Origin: an uncultured Duncaniella sp.
Lineage (GTDB): Bacteria; Bacteroidota; Bacteroidia; Bacteroidales; Muribaculaceae
Assembly (NCBI GenBank): GCA_910576785.1
Contig: CAJTJG010000005.1
Span: 1 to 64,000 of the forward strand
DNA length: 64,000 bases
Direction of reading: 5' to 3'
Below are positions 26,801 through 34,725 of this stretch, piece after piece. Under the pieces are notes generated by a model that worked only from the letters and a program-made list of their open reading frames with translations, ran no database searches and had not been told where the DNA came from. Position 1 is the stretch's first letter; each line of letters begins with the position of its first letter. The translations under genes were made by a program, and so were the position numbers.

Positions 26801-27140
26801 AAAACACCGTGGATCCAAATGGGCAAAAGACACACCCGGCACACTACGGTATTCATGTAACCGAAACGGATATGCAAGCACCTTCGAAAGTGTTGCTCCC
26901 CTGTTCTGCAACCTCCACCACAGACCGGGAGCTATCTATTGGGTGAAAAAACGCGAGAACAACTATCTCGATTGGTCAGGGTCCTTAGTATCCGATGTCT
27001 GTGCCGGACTTGACATAAACTATTTCTCATTTGATGTCAACGGCATTGAGTCTGGCAACATCCTGCCGGTTGATAAGCAAGGTAACACGAATGTCATCAT
27101 AGGCAGCGATGCCTGCTTCCTCCGCACTGTATCAAGATAA
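23814..27140 (+). CDS. large DUF4906-like lipoprotein, candidate fimbrial tip
   Basis: At 1,108 residues this is the largest protein of the fimbrial locus. The signal ends LMSAC (Cys28), and EAILSRSETIPGK places a possible protease site at Arg63. The N-terminal 320 residues resemble fimbrillin domains (LSDLCLLAYTAEGKLIENDY, LPAGRYYIIAVANLGKY). The middle has beta-sandwich segments with the VTAHYYATANGA and YKLTLKLRGNANDYDWHIDY strands found in DUF4906 proteins. The C-terminal 200 residues are rich in Trp, Tyr and Asn, with FFPIGRSGFGHRK and a final ACFLRTVSR. DUF4906 proteins are common as the last, largest gene of Bacteroidales fimbrial operons, where they are believed to cap the pilus tip. 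It is followed by a terminator at 27166. Confidence 0.75.
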   Translation: MISNRAKKYILNLTARMVVAAGLLMSACVDELPGNETGYITDGEVSIELQAAFSPFSEAILSRSETIPGKAMSDLSDLCLLAYTAEGKLIENDYFPMEVKFDQSDLDDEPRTDPDASNGDTAETSTKCLKKDLTLPAGRYYIIAVANLGKYTRDEKTGQITRLKSTFEALTQPGGEYYGQYATLDALRDMTVTWDLDNDANNRQMLGFFSTPGDEAPSYSSQFQMVDLSRNGISIRTWLRRCASKVTIDFDGSSLRENVRVYLKDARIYDIPKTCTLGFGYGEEDKSYNNAAGKDGIHTADEPRLVNSITYGEGTDHKKWPAITKGTPHGAYIEEDNVKEYDYSGLHSETADALFFYENMQGESLYDKFQTADLNNGGVQNSEIEKDGVPYGTYIEVTAHYYATANGAVSEGDIKYRFMLGKDTKRNCDAERNYHYKLTLKLRGNANDYDWHIDYKDTEGFDIPNPWYVSYLYNHDALLPFKFTPREGYRVDSITAKITENPWYPTEVPDGENKAPYTNTYNKKNGNGFLSMWETDDVVITPEDSGYERSEYINSADGSFKYGDVNLAGMNENYYLGNSKSTSDKNRSIRVYKFDGSTDNTNNGREAYSYRIENGKYTFNIPLFTRAKVLIKQTGYSGNNPFVGYERHAKLKVTAHCSKIGNPKETYTKDTETTVIQVRRIVNPKGVYRKSGNNQDFNVTLMRLPGDNEPDFVEFKSDGPWMAEIIGDKNFITLDGKQIVTGSTKTPIKFQIRFNKMNKEGDPVRNAVVRVRYHNYTCTHLIFVRQGYDAMELSKTAVQMVNNTAGTVTPTKWNTFNMIAKDKPATDPRDEGSMFKYGNETQPIDASCNVYTTDGKYLGTPKFTFPTTSEFNNPPAIKLVTSVDKDNKVTVGAGTWDGVTYDIQTGFTMDVATVRDFEQLYLTPNIQFGYGVLYADGATTTQASVSDAYGWYRGENDNTKGMRGMFVYYWDRNNPDDSYNARNLFFPIGRSGFGHRKHRGSKWAKDTPGTLRYSCNRNGYASTFESVAPLFCNLHHRPGAIYWVKKRENNYLDWSGSLVSDVCAGLDINYFSFDVNGIESGNILPVDKQGNTNVIIGSDACFLRTVSR

Positions 27141-27165
27141 CCGTCACCACACATACACACCACAC

Positions 27166-27217
27166 ATCCGGGAGCCGATAATGCTGAAAAACAGCACAAG
27201 GCTACCGGATTTTTTTA
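27166..27217 (+). terminator. terminator of the fimbrial operon
   Basis: ATCCGG at 27166-27171 and AGCC pair with GGCT and CCGGAT at 27200-27210, with GCTG/CAGC pairing inside, followed by a run of seven T. This is a clean intrinsic terminator 26 bases after the last fimbrial gene. Confidence 0.85.
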
Positions 27218-27276
27218 TCATCACAGCTTAGAAACATACGGATTTCAACACCTGATCGTGTTTTTAAGCCATAAGA

Positions 27277-27308
27277 TTGGGATATCTCGGAGAAAAATCG
27301 TAACTTTG
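27277..27308 (+). promoter_or_regulatory. promoter of the glycogen-synthase-like/DUF4270 operon
   Basis: TAACTTTG at 27301-27308 is a perfect -7 box, and TTGG at 27277-27280 lies 20 bases upstream as a near -33 element. The ATG at 27349 follows about 40 bases later. Confidence 0.7.
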
Positions 27309-27348
27309 CACCGCGGAAACTCCGTGCTAACACCCGAAAACAAACTTA

Positions 27349-28173
27349 ATGGAGTCAAAGAAAATACTCTTCATATCCCAGGAGGTCTCTCCCTACGTTC
27401 CCGACACATCCATGTCTCTGCTCGGACGCGACATCCCGCAGTCTGTTCACGGCAAGGAATTTGAAGTCAGGATATTCACTCCCAAGTACAGCTGCATCAA
27501 CGAGCGGCGCAACCAGCTCCACGAAGTGATCAGACTCTCGGGAATGAATATCATCATCGATGACAATGATCACCCGCTCATTATCAAAGTGGCCACCCTG
27601 CTCCCTTCACGCATGCAGGTCTACTTCATTGACAACGATGACTATTTCCATCCTCTCCCCGACAAAGGCCTGGAAATATCCGTGCTACCCGAAGACAACG
27701 ATGAGCGCCTGATGTTCTTCACCACAGGTGTGATCGAGACTGTCAAGAAACTCCGCTGGCCACCGGCTGTGATACACTGCAGCGGATGGATCTCAGCACT
27801 CTCGCCCATGGTGATAAGACGCCAGTACGGTGACGACCCCACATTCCGTGACACCAAGATCATCTATGCTCTCCAGCCAGAGAAATTCGATGGCACACTC
27901 GACCCTCGATTCGTAGAAAAGCTGGAGATGAACGAGTTTGCAGCCGACGACCTCGCTCCTCTCAAGGATAGTCCGGTGGACTTCGCCACCCTCAACCGCC
28001 TCGCCATGGATCATGCCGATGCAATCCTGCAGGTGACCGATGATATTGACCCCGAACTCCTGGAATACGCCCGGAAGACCGGCAAACCATTCCTCTCCAT
28101 AGCTGGCGAGGAAAACCGCAAAGAGATACTCTCAGATTTTTATCGCACCCTCATTGGAGAGGAAGAAGAATAA
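27349..28173 (+). CDS. glycogen/starch synthase N-terminal domain protein
   Basis: The 274 residues match only the N-terminal Rossmann-like half of GT5 glycogen synthases. The start KKILFISQEVSPYVPDTSMS corresponds to the ADP-glucose-site segment, though the usual KTGGL is replaced by VPDTSMS. VRIFTPKYSCINERR, VYFIDNDDYFH and PAVIHCSGWISALSPMVIRR follow in family order. The C-terminal GT-B half with the catalytic Glu region is absent, so it is unlikely to be a full glycogen synthase. Proteins of this length annotated as glycogen synthase are common in Bacteroidales next to a DUF4270 gene, and here a DUF4270 gene starts six bases downstream. It may be a non-catalytic or regulatory relative. 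The start is the first ATG after a strong promoter. Confidence 0.82.
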   Translation: MESKKILFISQEVSPYVPDTSMSLLGRDIPQSVHGKEFEVRIFTPKYSCINERRNQLHEVIRLSGMNIIIDDNDHPLIIKVATLLPSRMQVYFIDNDDYFHPLPDKGLEISVLPEDNDERLMFFTTGVIETVKKLRWPPAVIHCSGWISALSPMVIRRQYGDDPTFRDTKIIYALQPEKFDGTLDPRFVEKLEMNEFAADDLAPLKDSPVDFATLNRLAMDHADAILQVTDDIDPELLEYARKTGKPFLSIAGEENRKEILSDFYRTLIGEEEE

Positions 28174-28179
28174 GAATAA

Positions 28180-29598
28180 ATGAAATTTTCCCCCATTCAG
28201 CTTCTCCTCGCCGGAGCCATGGCCATAGGGGCCACTTCCTGCGAGGAATCGCTTACAGCAGGTGGCTCTCTCGTTGAAGGCGAGACCGAGATCGTCCGCG
28301 ACTCCACATTCACCGTCACCGGTATTCCCGATGCCAACCCCGCGGTGAAATCCCGCACCATACTCCAGCTTCTCGGTCGTATCGACGCCGAAGGCTACGG
28401 CAACTTCTCATCCGACATCGTATGCCAGTACATGGCGTCGGCCGCTCTTGACACCACCGGTGTGAAAAGCGACTATATCGACTCCGTCAAGCTCGTGCTC
28501 ACCATGTACAAAGATGGATTTGCCGGCGACTCTGTCGCCCCGATGGGTCTCACAGTCCACAGGCTCAACAAGTTGCTCCCCACCACACTCAACAGCGACT
28601 TCGATCCGTCCGGATACTACGACGAGGAACCCATCGGTTCGACCACCTACTCGGCTCTCATTGATGGATACGAAGGCATTGGCACCGACTCCGAAGGCAG
28701 CATCTTCAAGAATATCTACGTGACCCTCCCGCGTCAGCTCGGTGTGGATCTCTTCAACGAGTACAAAAACTCGCCATCCACATTCTCCACACCCTCCACT
28801 TTCGCCAAATGGTTCCCAGGCCTCTACATAGCCAATTCATTCGGCAGTGGACGTGTCACCCGCTTCAGCAACAACTCCATCTACGTCTACTACCACTCCA
28901 TCACACCGATCGAGTCCGACACCAATCCCCGCGACACCACTATCAATAAGATTGGCGCATATCTGGGTGTGACCCCTGAGGTATATACCAACAACAACAT
29001 CCGCTACACCATGTCGCCCAAACTGCGTGCCATGGCCGATGCTGGCGAGACCATACTCGTAGGCCCGACAGGCTATGATGTAGAGTTCACCTTCCCCGCA
29101 CGCGAGATACTCGCCCGCTACCAGTCCGGTTCCGGCCCCCTCGCTGTAGTCAACTCCCTATCATTCAAACTGCCCGTAGAGGAGATTGAAAACGACTACG
29201 GCATCACCCCTCCGCCCTACGTACTTATGATCAAGAAGAGCGAGCGCGAGAAATTCTTCTCCAAGATGCAGGTAAGCGACAACCTCAACTCATTCTACGC
29301 CACTTATGACGCTTCGACCCGCAGCTACACCTTCACCTCGATGCTCGACTATATCAACGATATCATCAAGAACGGCAAAGTCGAACCTGAGGATGAGGAA
29401 TTCGTGATCTGTCCGGTACAGGTATCATTCTACCCCACCAGCCAGTCATCAAGCTACTACTCCTATTACTACTATGGCTATAATACTACAAGCCAAACAG
29501 TAAGCTCCATCACTCCCTATGTGACACAGCCTGTCATGGTCAAGCTTGACTTCCCCAACGCTGAAATCAAATTCTCGTTCTCCAAACAGACACTCTGA
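28180..29598 (+). CDS. DUF4270 lipoprotein
   Basis: The 472-residue product carries a lipoprotein signal ending GATSC at Cys21. The pattern of DUF4270 is visible: LGRIDAEGYGNFSSDIVCQY, then DYIDSVKLVLTMYKDGFAGD, a beta-rich core, and GPTGYDVEFTFPAREILARY near the end. A Tyr/Ser-rich insert, SSSYYSYYYYGYN, precedes the final strands. DUF4270 proteins are outer-surface or periplasmic beta proteins of Bacteroidetes with no established biochemical role. It is six bases downstream of the glycogen-synthase-like gene and shares its promoter. A long stable hairpin follows its stop codon. Confidence 0.85.
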   Translation: MKFSPIQLLLAGAMAIGATSCEESLTAGGSLVEGETEIVRDSTFTVTGIPDANPAVKSRTILQLLGRIDAEGYGNFSSDIVCQYMASAALDTTGVKSDYIDSVKLVLTMYKDGFAGDSVAPMGLTVHRLNKLLPTTLNSDFDPSGYYDEEPIGSTTYSALIDGYEGIGTDSEGSIFKNIYVTLPRQLGVDLFNEYKNSPSTFSTPSTFAKWFPGLYIANSFGSGRVTRFSNNSIYVYYHSITPIESDTNPRDTTINKIGAYLGVTPEVYTNNNIRYTMSPKLRAMADAGETILVGPTGYDVEFTFPAREILARYQSGSGPLAVVNSLSFKLPVEEIENDYGITPPPYVLMIKKSEREKFFSKMQVSDNLNSFYATYDASTRSYTFTSMLDYINDIIKNGKVEPEDEEFVICPVQVSFYPTSQSSSYYSYYYYGYNTTSQTVSSITPYVTQPVMVKLDFPNAEIKFSFSKQTL

Positions 29599-29623
29599 AA
29601 GAGTACAGACGAACAAATAAATA

Positions 29624-29690
29624 ACAAAAGTCACGAAGCACAACTAATTGTCATCCCGGCAATTAAAGCTTCGTGACTTTTGTCACATAT
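29624..29690. terminator. long terminator-like hairpin after the DUF4270 gene
   Basis: ACAAAAGTCACGAAGC at 29624-29639 pairs perfectly with GCTTCGTGACTTTTGT at 29668-29683, and TAATTG/CAATTA pair inside the loop. CACATATTT follows. A terminator that insulates the riboswitch operon is the likely role. Confidence 0.7.
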
Positions 29691-29776
29691 TTGTTAGGCG
29701 GTCTACGGCCCGCATTTCTGCAGAACCATGACTCACAGACATCTACATGCCGGGAAGTGCAGTACAACAAATTCTT

Positions 29777-29808
29777 TTTGCATTTGTTGAAATAAAACCA
29801 TATCTTTG
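29777..29808 (+). promoter_or_regulatory. promoter of the thiamin operon
   Basis: TTTG at 29777-29780 and TATCTTTG at 29801-29808 are spaced by 20 bases, a full Bacteroidetes promoter. The predicted start lies right at the 5' edge of the TPP riboswitch. Confidence 0.8.
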
Positions 29809-29813
29809 CAATG

Positions 29814-29899
29814 ACAAAGGGGTGCGCGGTCCCGATCCGGACTGACGCTGAGATAATACCCTCCGAACCTGATGCGGTTAGCACCGCCGAAGGGATTGT
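29814..29899 (+). promoter_or_regulatory. TPP riboswitch (THI element)
   Basis: The conserved core is present in order: GGGGTGC, a variable P3 arm, GCTGAGATAATACCC, GAACCTGATGCGGTTAG, CACCG and CGAAGGGA. ACAA/TTGT closes the P1 stem. It binds thiamin pyrophosphate and lowers expression of the downstream genes when thiamin is plentiful. It lies 65 bases before thiD. No terminator with a T run is seen between it and the start codon, so control may act on translation or through an element not visible by eye. Confidence 0.96.
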
Positions 29900-29964
29900 G
29901 CGACTTATCCATCAGACCATCCTGACCAGCTCCTCTTGTCGCGTATAAAAAAAATTCCACAGCG

Positions 29965-30798
29965 ATGAGAAGATATTTTCCTGTACTTACCATAGCCGGA
30001 TCCGACTCTTCCGGTGGCGCCGGCATACAGGCCGACATCAAAACCATTTCAGCCATAGGATGCTACGGCATGAGCGCCATCACATCGATCACCGCCCAGA
30101 ACACCACCGGGGTAAAAAGCGTGCAGCCTATCTTACCCTCCATTGTGGCAGACCAGATAGAGATGGTGTTCAACGACATACCACCCCTCGCCGTAAAAAC
30201 CGGCATGCTGTGCGACGCCTCCATCACCGCTACCGTAGCCGAGATGCTCGATCGCTTTCGCCCGGCCAACATCGTGGTAGATCCCGTGATGGTATCCACC
30301 TCCGGATCAAGACTGCTTGACGATGATGCGATACAGACACTCACATCGCGAATTTTTCCGCTGGCCACGATTGTCACACCTAACAGACATGAGGCAGAGG
30401 CCCTCACCGGCACCACCGATATCGACCTACAGGTAAAAAGACTACGGAAACTCGGATGCCGGAACATCCTGCTGAAAGGTGGCGACTCCGACTCCCGCGA
30501 CTTCAAGACAGACATACTGGCACTCGAAGACGATGACGAGTTCATCACACTGCGTGCCGACGCCATTGATACAACCAACACCCACGGAACAGGTTGCACC
30601 CTTTCATCAGCCATCGCATCCTATCTCGCCTTGGGCGATTCACTTACAGATGCCGTCAGCCGTGCGAAACTATATGTCACGAGGGCACTTGAAGCCGGTG
30701 CATTCATTACCATCGGCCACGGTCACGGCCCCGTGAACCATTTCTTCGCCCCTCGCCGTCTAAAAAACCACAATCCCAATAAACCCAACCGACCATGA
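29965..30798 (+). CDS. thiD: hydroxymethylpyrimidine (phosphate) kinase ThiD
   Basis: This 277-residue kinase phosphorylates HMP and then HMP-P to give HMP-PP, the pyrimidine half of thiamin. The N-terminus PVLTIAGSDSSGGAGIQADI is the family signature for pyrimidine binding. QNTTGVKSVQPI, VVDPVMVSTSGSRLL and the anion-hole motif NTHGTGCTLSSAIA at about 192-205 are all intact. Length is normal. It is the first gene after the TPP riboswitch, and its last four bases overlap the ThiS start, so translation is coupled. A short Arg/Pro/Asn-rich C-terminal tail extends beyond the usual end. Confidence 0.95.
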   Translation: MRRYFPVLTIAGSDSSGGAGIQADIKTISAIGCYGMSAITSITAQNTTGVKSVQPILPSIVADQIEMVFNDIPPLAVKTGMLCDASITATVAEMLDRFRPANIVVDPVMVSTSGSRLLDDDAIQTLTSRIFPLATIVTPNRHEAEALTGTTDIDLQVKRLRKLGCRNILLKGGDSDSRDFKTDILALEDDDEFITLRADAIDTTNTHGTGCTLSSAIASYLALGDSLTDAVSRAKLYVTRALEAGAFITIGHGHGPVNHFFAPRRLKNHNPNKPNRP

Positions 30799-30995
30799 AC
30801 GTGACAATCAATGACAAGCCTTTGACTCTTCACGATGATGCCACACTTCTCGACGGGCTGCGCCAAATGGATATCGAACCGGCAGGCATAGCCACCGCCG
30901 TCAACGGTAAAGTTGTGCCATCGGCAGCAAGAGAGACTCATCGGCTATCCGAAGGAGATAAAATCGTCATAATTAAAGCTTTTTATGGCGGCTGA
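30795..30995 (+). CDS. thiS: sulfur carrier protein ThiS
   Basis: The 66-residue ubiquitin-fold protein carries sulfur as a C-terminal thiocarboxylate for thiazole synthesis. It shows MNVTINDKPLTLHDDATL, then GIATAVNGKVVPSA and the end KIVIIKAFYGG with the required Gly-Gly. It overlaps thiD by four bases and the next gene by eleven. Activation needs an adenylyltransferase of the ThiF type, which is not in this cluster. Confidence 0.95.
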   Translation: MNVTINDKPLTLHDDATLLDGLRQMDIEPAGIATAVNGKVVPSAARETHRLSEGDKIVIIKAFYGG

Positions 30996-31581
30996 CAGAG
31001 ACTTCAGACTCATAGCCATCACACCAGAGCATCCTGTAGAGATGGAAGGCGCCAAGATCAGGGCCTTGCTCGAAAACGGATGGTACAGAGTGCATCTACG
31101 CCATCCGTCAGCCTCGCGCACCGAACTGCGCGACATCATCGAGTCCGTACCACTGCAACTTCATGACCGGTTGGTGCTTCACGGACACTTCGATCTTGCC
31201 AACGATTACAATCTCGGCGGCCTTCATCTAAACCGACGCTGCCCTTCTCCCCCACCTCTCTATAACGGCCACCTCAGCCGGTCATGCCATTCACTCGAAG
31301 AGATAGCCGACTGTACATGCTGCACATACGTCACCCTAAGTCCGATATTCGACAGCATATCGAAACATGGATATAGGAGCGGTTTCTCACAAGCGGATTT
31401 CTACCGACTTGAGGATACAGGGCATACTGACGTATATGCCCTCGGAGGTGTGGACTGTGAAAAGATCCCGATACTGCGACGTTTCAACTTTAGGGGAGCC
31501 GCGCTTCTTGGCGACATACCGTGGGCAGGAGACATATCAAAAATAAAAGAATATTCACAAAAAATCACAGCTATATGTTAA
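30985..31581 (+). CDS. TenI/ThiE-like thiamine phosphate synthase homologue
   Basis: The 198-residue TIM-barrel protein belongs to the ThiE/TenI family. Visible landmarks are RLIAITPEH, WYRVHLRHPS, YNLGGLHLNRRC, SRSCHSLEE, YVTLSPIFDSISKHGY, VYALGGVDC and GAALLGDI. The HLRHP and HLNRR variants in place of QLRMK and HLGKND suggest the TenI-like subgroup found as a second copy in Bacteroidales thiamin operons; TenI aids thiazole tautomer formation in Bacillus. A full ThiE follows directly, its start overlapping this stop codon. The start ATG lies inside the end of thiS. Role as TenI rather than synthase is inferred from motif differences. Confidence 0.8.
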   Translation: MAADRDFRLIAITPEHPVEMEGAKIRALLENGWYRVHLRHPSASRTELRDIIESVPLQLHDRLVLHGHFDLANDYNLGGLHLNRRCPSPPPLYNGHLSRSCHSLEEIADCTCCTYVTLSPIFDSISKHGYRSGFSQADFYRLEDTGHTDVYALGGVDCEKIPILRRFNFRGAALLGDIPWAGDISKIKEYSQKITAIC

Positions 31582-32204
31582 TGTTCATAACCCACCCGTC
31601 TGACCGCTACAGTATAGCGGAAGAAGTGCAGATGGTACTCGAAGGCGGATGCAAATGGATCCAGTTGCGCATGAAGGACGCCTCCGACGAGGAGTTTCGT
31701 CAGACAGCGCTCGACATCATACCGATGTGCAAGGAAAACGAGGCATTCCTTGTGTTTGACGATCGTGTGGAACTGGCCATGGAGATGAGTGTACACGGTG
31801 TCCATCTCGGCAAAAACGACATGGATCCACTCCAGGCCCGCGAGATAATGGGAGCCGAAGCCATAATAGGTGTTACAGCCAATACCGCCTCCGACATTAC
31901 CCGGCTCAAAGGCTGGGATGTTGATTATGTAGGCCTCGGACCCTTCCGGTTCACATCCACCAAATCCAACCTGTCTCCTGTGATTGGACTTGACGGCTAC
32001 CGGGAGATTGTCAACACAGTGCGTTCAGCCGACATTCTTCTCCCCATAGTAGCCATCGGAGGGATAACCATCGAGGATATCCCTTCCATCATGCAGACAG
32101 GGGTCAACGGCATTGCCATGAGCGGTGCCATAATCAACGCCCTCGATCCGGTGGCATATACCCGCGATGTACTTAAATCACTTTCCGAACATAAACCAAA
32201 ATAA
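31575..32204 (+). CDS. thiE: thiamine phosphate synthase ThiE
   Basis: This enzyme joins HMP-PP with the thiazole phosphate to give thiamin phosphate. The 209 residues contain CKWIQLRMKDAS, LVFDDRVELAMEMSVHGVHL, GKNDMD, IIGVTANTASDITRL, DYVGLGPFRFTSTK and PIVAIGGITIEDIPS, all the substrate and Mg-binding parts of true ThiE (Lys in LRMKD, Asp in FDDR and KNDMD). It starts at ATG 31575, or at ATG 31581, where TAATG couples it to the TenI-like gene. Compared with the preceding paralogue it has the intact catalytic set. Confidence 0.92.
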   Translation: MLMFITHPSDRYSIAEEVQMVLEGGCKWIQLRMKDASDEEFRQTALDIIPMCKENEAFLVFDDRVELAMEMSVHGVHLGKNDMDPLQAREIMGAEAIIGVTANTASDITRLKGWDVDYVGLGPFRFTSTKSNLSPVIGLDGYREIVNTVRSADILLPIVAIGGITIEDIPSIMQTGVNGIAMSGAIINALDPVAYTRDVLKSLSEHKPK

Positions 32205-32208
32205 CAAT

Positions 32209-32985
32209 ATGAGCGACATTCTCACCATCGGGGGAAAAGATTTCACCTCCAGACTGTTTGTGGGCACCGGCAAGTTTTCATCCAACAGCCTTATGCTCGA
32301 GTCGATACTCGCATCGGAGTCACAGATGATCACCGTGGCCATGAAGCGCATAGACATGGAACACGAAGAAGAGGACGACATGCTCGCCCACATCAACCGC
32401 GAACATGTCCAGTTCCTTCCAAACACCTCCGGAGTACGCAACGCCGAGGAGGCAGTCCTCGCTGCCAATCTGGCACGCGACTGCTTCGGTACCGACTTCA
32501 TCAAACTTGAGATCCATCCCGATCCAAAATACCTTCTCCCCGACCCGATCGAGACTCTGAAAGCCACCGAAGAGCTCGCCCGTCAGGGATTCAAAGTGCT
32601 CCCCTACATCCAGGCCGATCCCGTGCTTTGCAAACGTCTTGAGGAAGTGGGTACCGCTGCCGTCATGCCGCTCGGAGCACCCATCGGTACCAACAAAGGA
32701 CTTAAGACACGCGATCTCCTTGAGATCATCATAGCCGAGAGCCGTGTGCCGGTAGTGATAGATGCCGGACTCGGAGCACCCTCCCACGCCTCCGAAGCCA
32801 TGGAGATGGGAGCCGATGCAGTCCTCGTCAACACAGCCATAGCCGTAGCAGGCAATCCTGTGGAGATGGCGATAGCATTCAAACTTGCTGTGGAAGCGGG
32901 TCGAAAGGCATATCTCGCAGGTCTCGGCACCGTATCCGACTCCGCATCAGCCACAAGCCCGTTCACCGCATTCCTCGATCTGTAA
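32209..32985 (+). CDS. thiG: thiazole synthase ThiG
   Basis: ThiG condenses ThiS thiocarboxylate, deoxyxylulose phosphate and dehydroglycine into the thiazole ring. The 258 residues show LTIGGKDFTSRLFVGTGKF, MITVAMKRIDME with the Schiff-base region, FLPNTSGVRNAEEAV, FIKLEIHPDPKYLLPDP, AAVMPLGAPIGTNKGL and DAGLGAPSHASEAMEMGADA, matching the family along its whole length. I use MSDILTIGG at 32209 rather than the open frame at 32167, since the latter runs into thiE. It works with the ThiH made by the same operon. Confidence 0.96.
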   Translation: MSDILTIGGKDFTSRLFVGTGKFSSNSLMLESILASESQMITVAMKRIDMEHEEEDDMLAHINREHVQFLPNTSGVRNAEEAVLAANLARDCFGTDFIKLEIHPDPKYLLPDPIETLKATEELARQGFKVLPYIQADPVLCKRLEEVGTAAVMPLGAPIGTNKGLKTRDLLEIIIAESRVPVVIDAGLGAPSHASEAMEMGADAVLVNTAIAVAGNPVEMAIAFKLAVEAGRKAYLAGLGTVSDSASATSPFTAFLDL

Positions 32986-33015
32986 ACCACCCACCACAAA
33001 AACACAAGTAGAACA

Positions 33016-34716
33016 ATGACCATAGAAAATATCGACGTCAATTCCTACCCCGGATCGGAAAAGGTATACATTGACGGTACCCTCCATCCCGTGAAAGTGG
33101 CCATGCGCCGTATCAATCTCACTCCCACCGTAAAGATAATCGACGGAGAACGCATGGTGCGCGACAACGCCCCCGTCTACGTCTATGACACAAGCGGTGT
33201 ATATACCGATCCCGCCGTAGAGATAGATATCAACCAGGGTCTTCCTCGTCTGCGCGAGGAGTGGACAGCATCACGATCGGATCTTGAGCAGCTTCCGGCC
33301 ATCACTTCCGAGTATGGCAGGGCACGCGAGAACGATCCGTCACTCGACTCCATCCGCTTTGCACGCCGCTATGCGCCACGCCGCGCCAAGGCCGGGCACG
33401 AGATCACACAGATGGCACTTGCAAAACGTGGTATCATCACCCCCGAAATGGAATATGTGGCCATACGTGAGAACAACAATGCCGCAGCCATGGGCATCAA
33501 GAGTCACATCACTCCCGAATTCGTGCGCGATGAGATAGCCTGCGGACGCGCCGTGCTTCCGGCTAACATCAACCATCCCGAGGCTGAGCCAATGATCATA
33601 GGCCGCAACTTCCTTGTGAAACTCAACACCAACATCGGCAACTCTGCCCTCTCCTCCGGCATAGAGGAAGAGGTGAGCAAAGCCGTATGGAGCTGCTATT
33701 GGGGGGGCGACACACTCATGGACCTCTCCACCGGCGACAACATACACGAGACACGCGAATGGATCATACGCAACTGTCCCGTGCCCGTAGGCACAGTCCC
33801 CGTATACCAGGCTCTCGAGAAAGTGAACGGCAAAGTAGAGGATCTCACTTGGGAGATATACCGCGACACCCTCATCGAGCAAGCCGAACAGGGCGTCGAT
33901 TACTTCACCATCCATGCCGGGGCCCTGCGTGTGCATGCCGACATGGTGGCCGAGCGACTCACCGGCATCGTATCGCGCGGCGGCTCCATCATGACCCGCT
34001 GGGCCGTGATTCACAATGAGGAAAACTTCCTCTATACCCATTTCGACGAGATCTGCGAGATCCTCGCCGCCTACGACGTAGCCGTTTCACTCGGCGATGG
34101 TCTGCGCCCCGGATCCATCCATGATGCCAACGACCGCTCCCAGTTCCTCGAGCTCGATGTGCTCGGCGAACTCACAGAGATAGCATGGAAACACAACGTC
34201 CAGGTACTCATTGAAGGTCCCGGTCATGTACCCATGCACAAGATCCGCGAGAACATGGATCGCCAATTGGACAAATGCCATGAAGCACCTTTCTACACCC
34301 TTGGCCCGCTAACCACCGACATCGCTCCCGGCTATGACCACATCACATCGGCCATAGGTGCGGCTCAGATCGCATGGATGGGCACAGCCATGATATGCTA
34401 CGTCACACCCAAGGAACACCTTGCCCTCCCCAACCTTGAGGATGTGCGCAATGGTGTGATCACCTACAAGATCGCAGCCCATGCCGCCGATCTCGCCAAG
34501 GGTCATCCCGGTGCACAGGTGCGCGACGACGCCATGAGCAAGGCCCGATTTGAATTCCGCTGGAAGGATCAGTTCAACCTTTCGCTTGACCCGGCACGCG
34601 CACGCCAGTACTATGTGGAGAGCCACAAGGAGGACGACCGCTTCTGCACCATGTGCGGCCCCAATTTCTGCGCCATGCGCATCTCCTCTCAACTTGTGGA
34701 CGACTGCGCCAAATAA
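33016..34716 (+). CDS. thiC: phosphomethylpyrimidine synthase ThiC
   Basis: ThiC is an unusual radical SAM enzyme that rearranges aminoimidazole ribotide into HMP phosphate. The 566-residue length is normal. MRRINLTPT opens the conserved body, and RFARRYAPRRAKAGHEITQ, EMEYVAIREN, LVKLNTNIGNSA, FTIHAGALRVHADM and the C-terminal cluster motif CTMCGPNFCAMR (Cys544, Cys547, Cys552) are present. It is 30 bases downstream of thiG and nine bases upstream of thiH. Confidence 0.97.
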   Translation: MTIENIDVNSYPGSEKVYIDGTLHPVKVAMRRINLTPTVKIIDGERMVRDNAPVYVYDTSGVYTDPAVEIDINQGLPRLREEWTASRSDLEQLPAITSEYGRARENDPSLDSIRFARRYAPRRAKAGHEITQMALAKRGIITPEMEYVAIRENNNAAAMGIKSHITPEFVRDEIACGRAVLPANINHPEAEPMIIGRNFLVKLNTNIGNSALSSGIEEEVSKAVWSCYWGGDTLMDLSTGDNIHETREWIIRNCPVPVGTVPVYQALEKVNGKVEDLTWEIYRDTLIEQAEQGVDYFTIHAGALRVHADMVAERLTGIVSRGGSIMTRWAVIHNEENFLYTHFDEICEILAAYDVAVSLGDGLRPGSIHDANDRSQFLELDVLGELTEIAWKHNVQVLIEGPGHVPMHKIRENMDRQLDKCHEAPFYTLGPLTTDIAPGYDHITSAIGAAQIAWMGTAMICYVTPKEHLALPNLEDVRNGVITYKIAAHAADLAKGHPGAQVRDDAMSKARFEFRWKDQFNLSLDPARARQYYVESHKEDDRFCTMCGPNFCAMRISSQLVDDCAK

Positions 34717-34725
34717 CCATACAAT

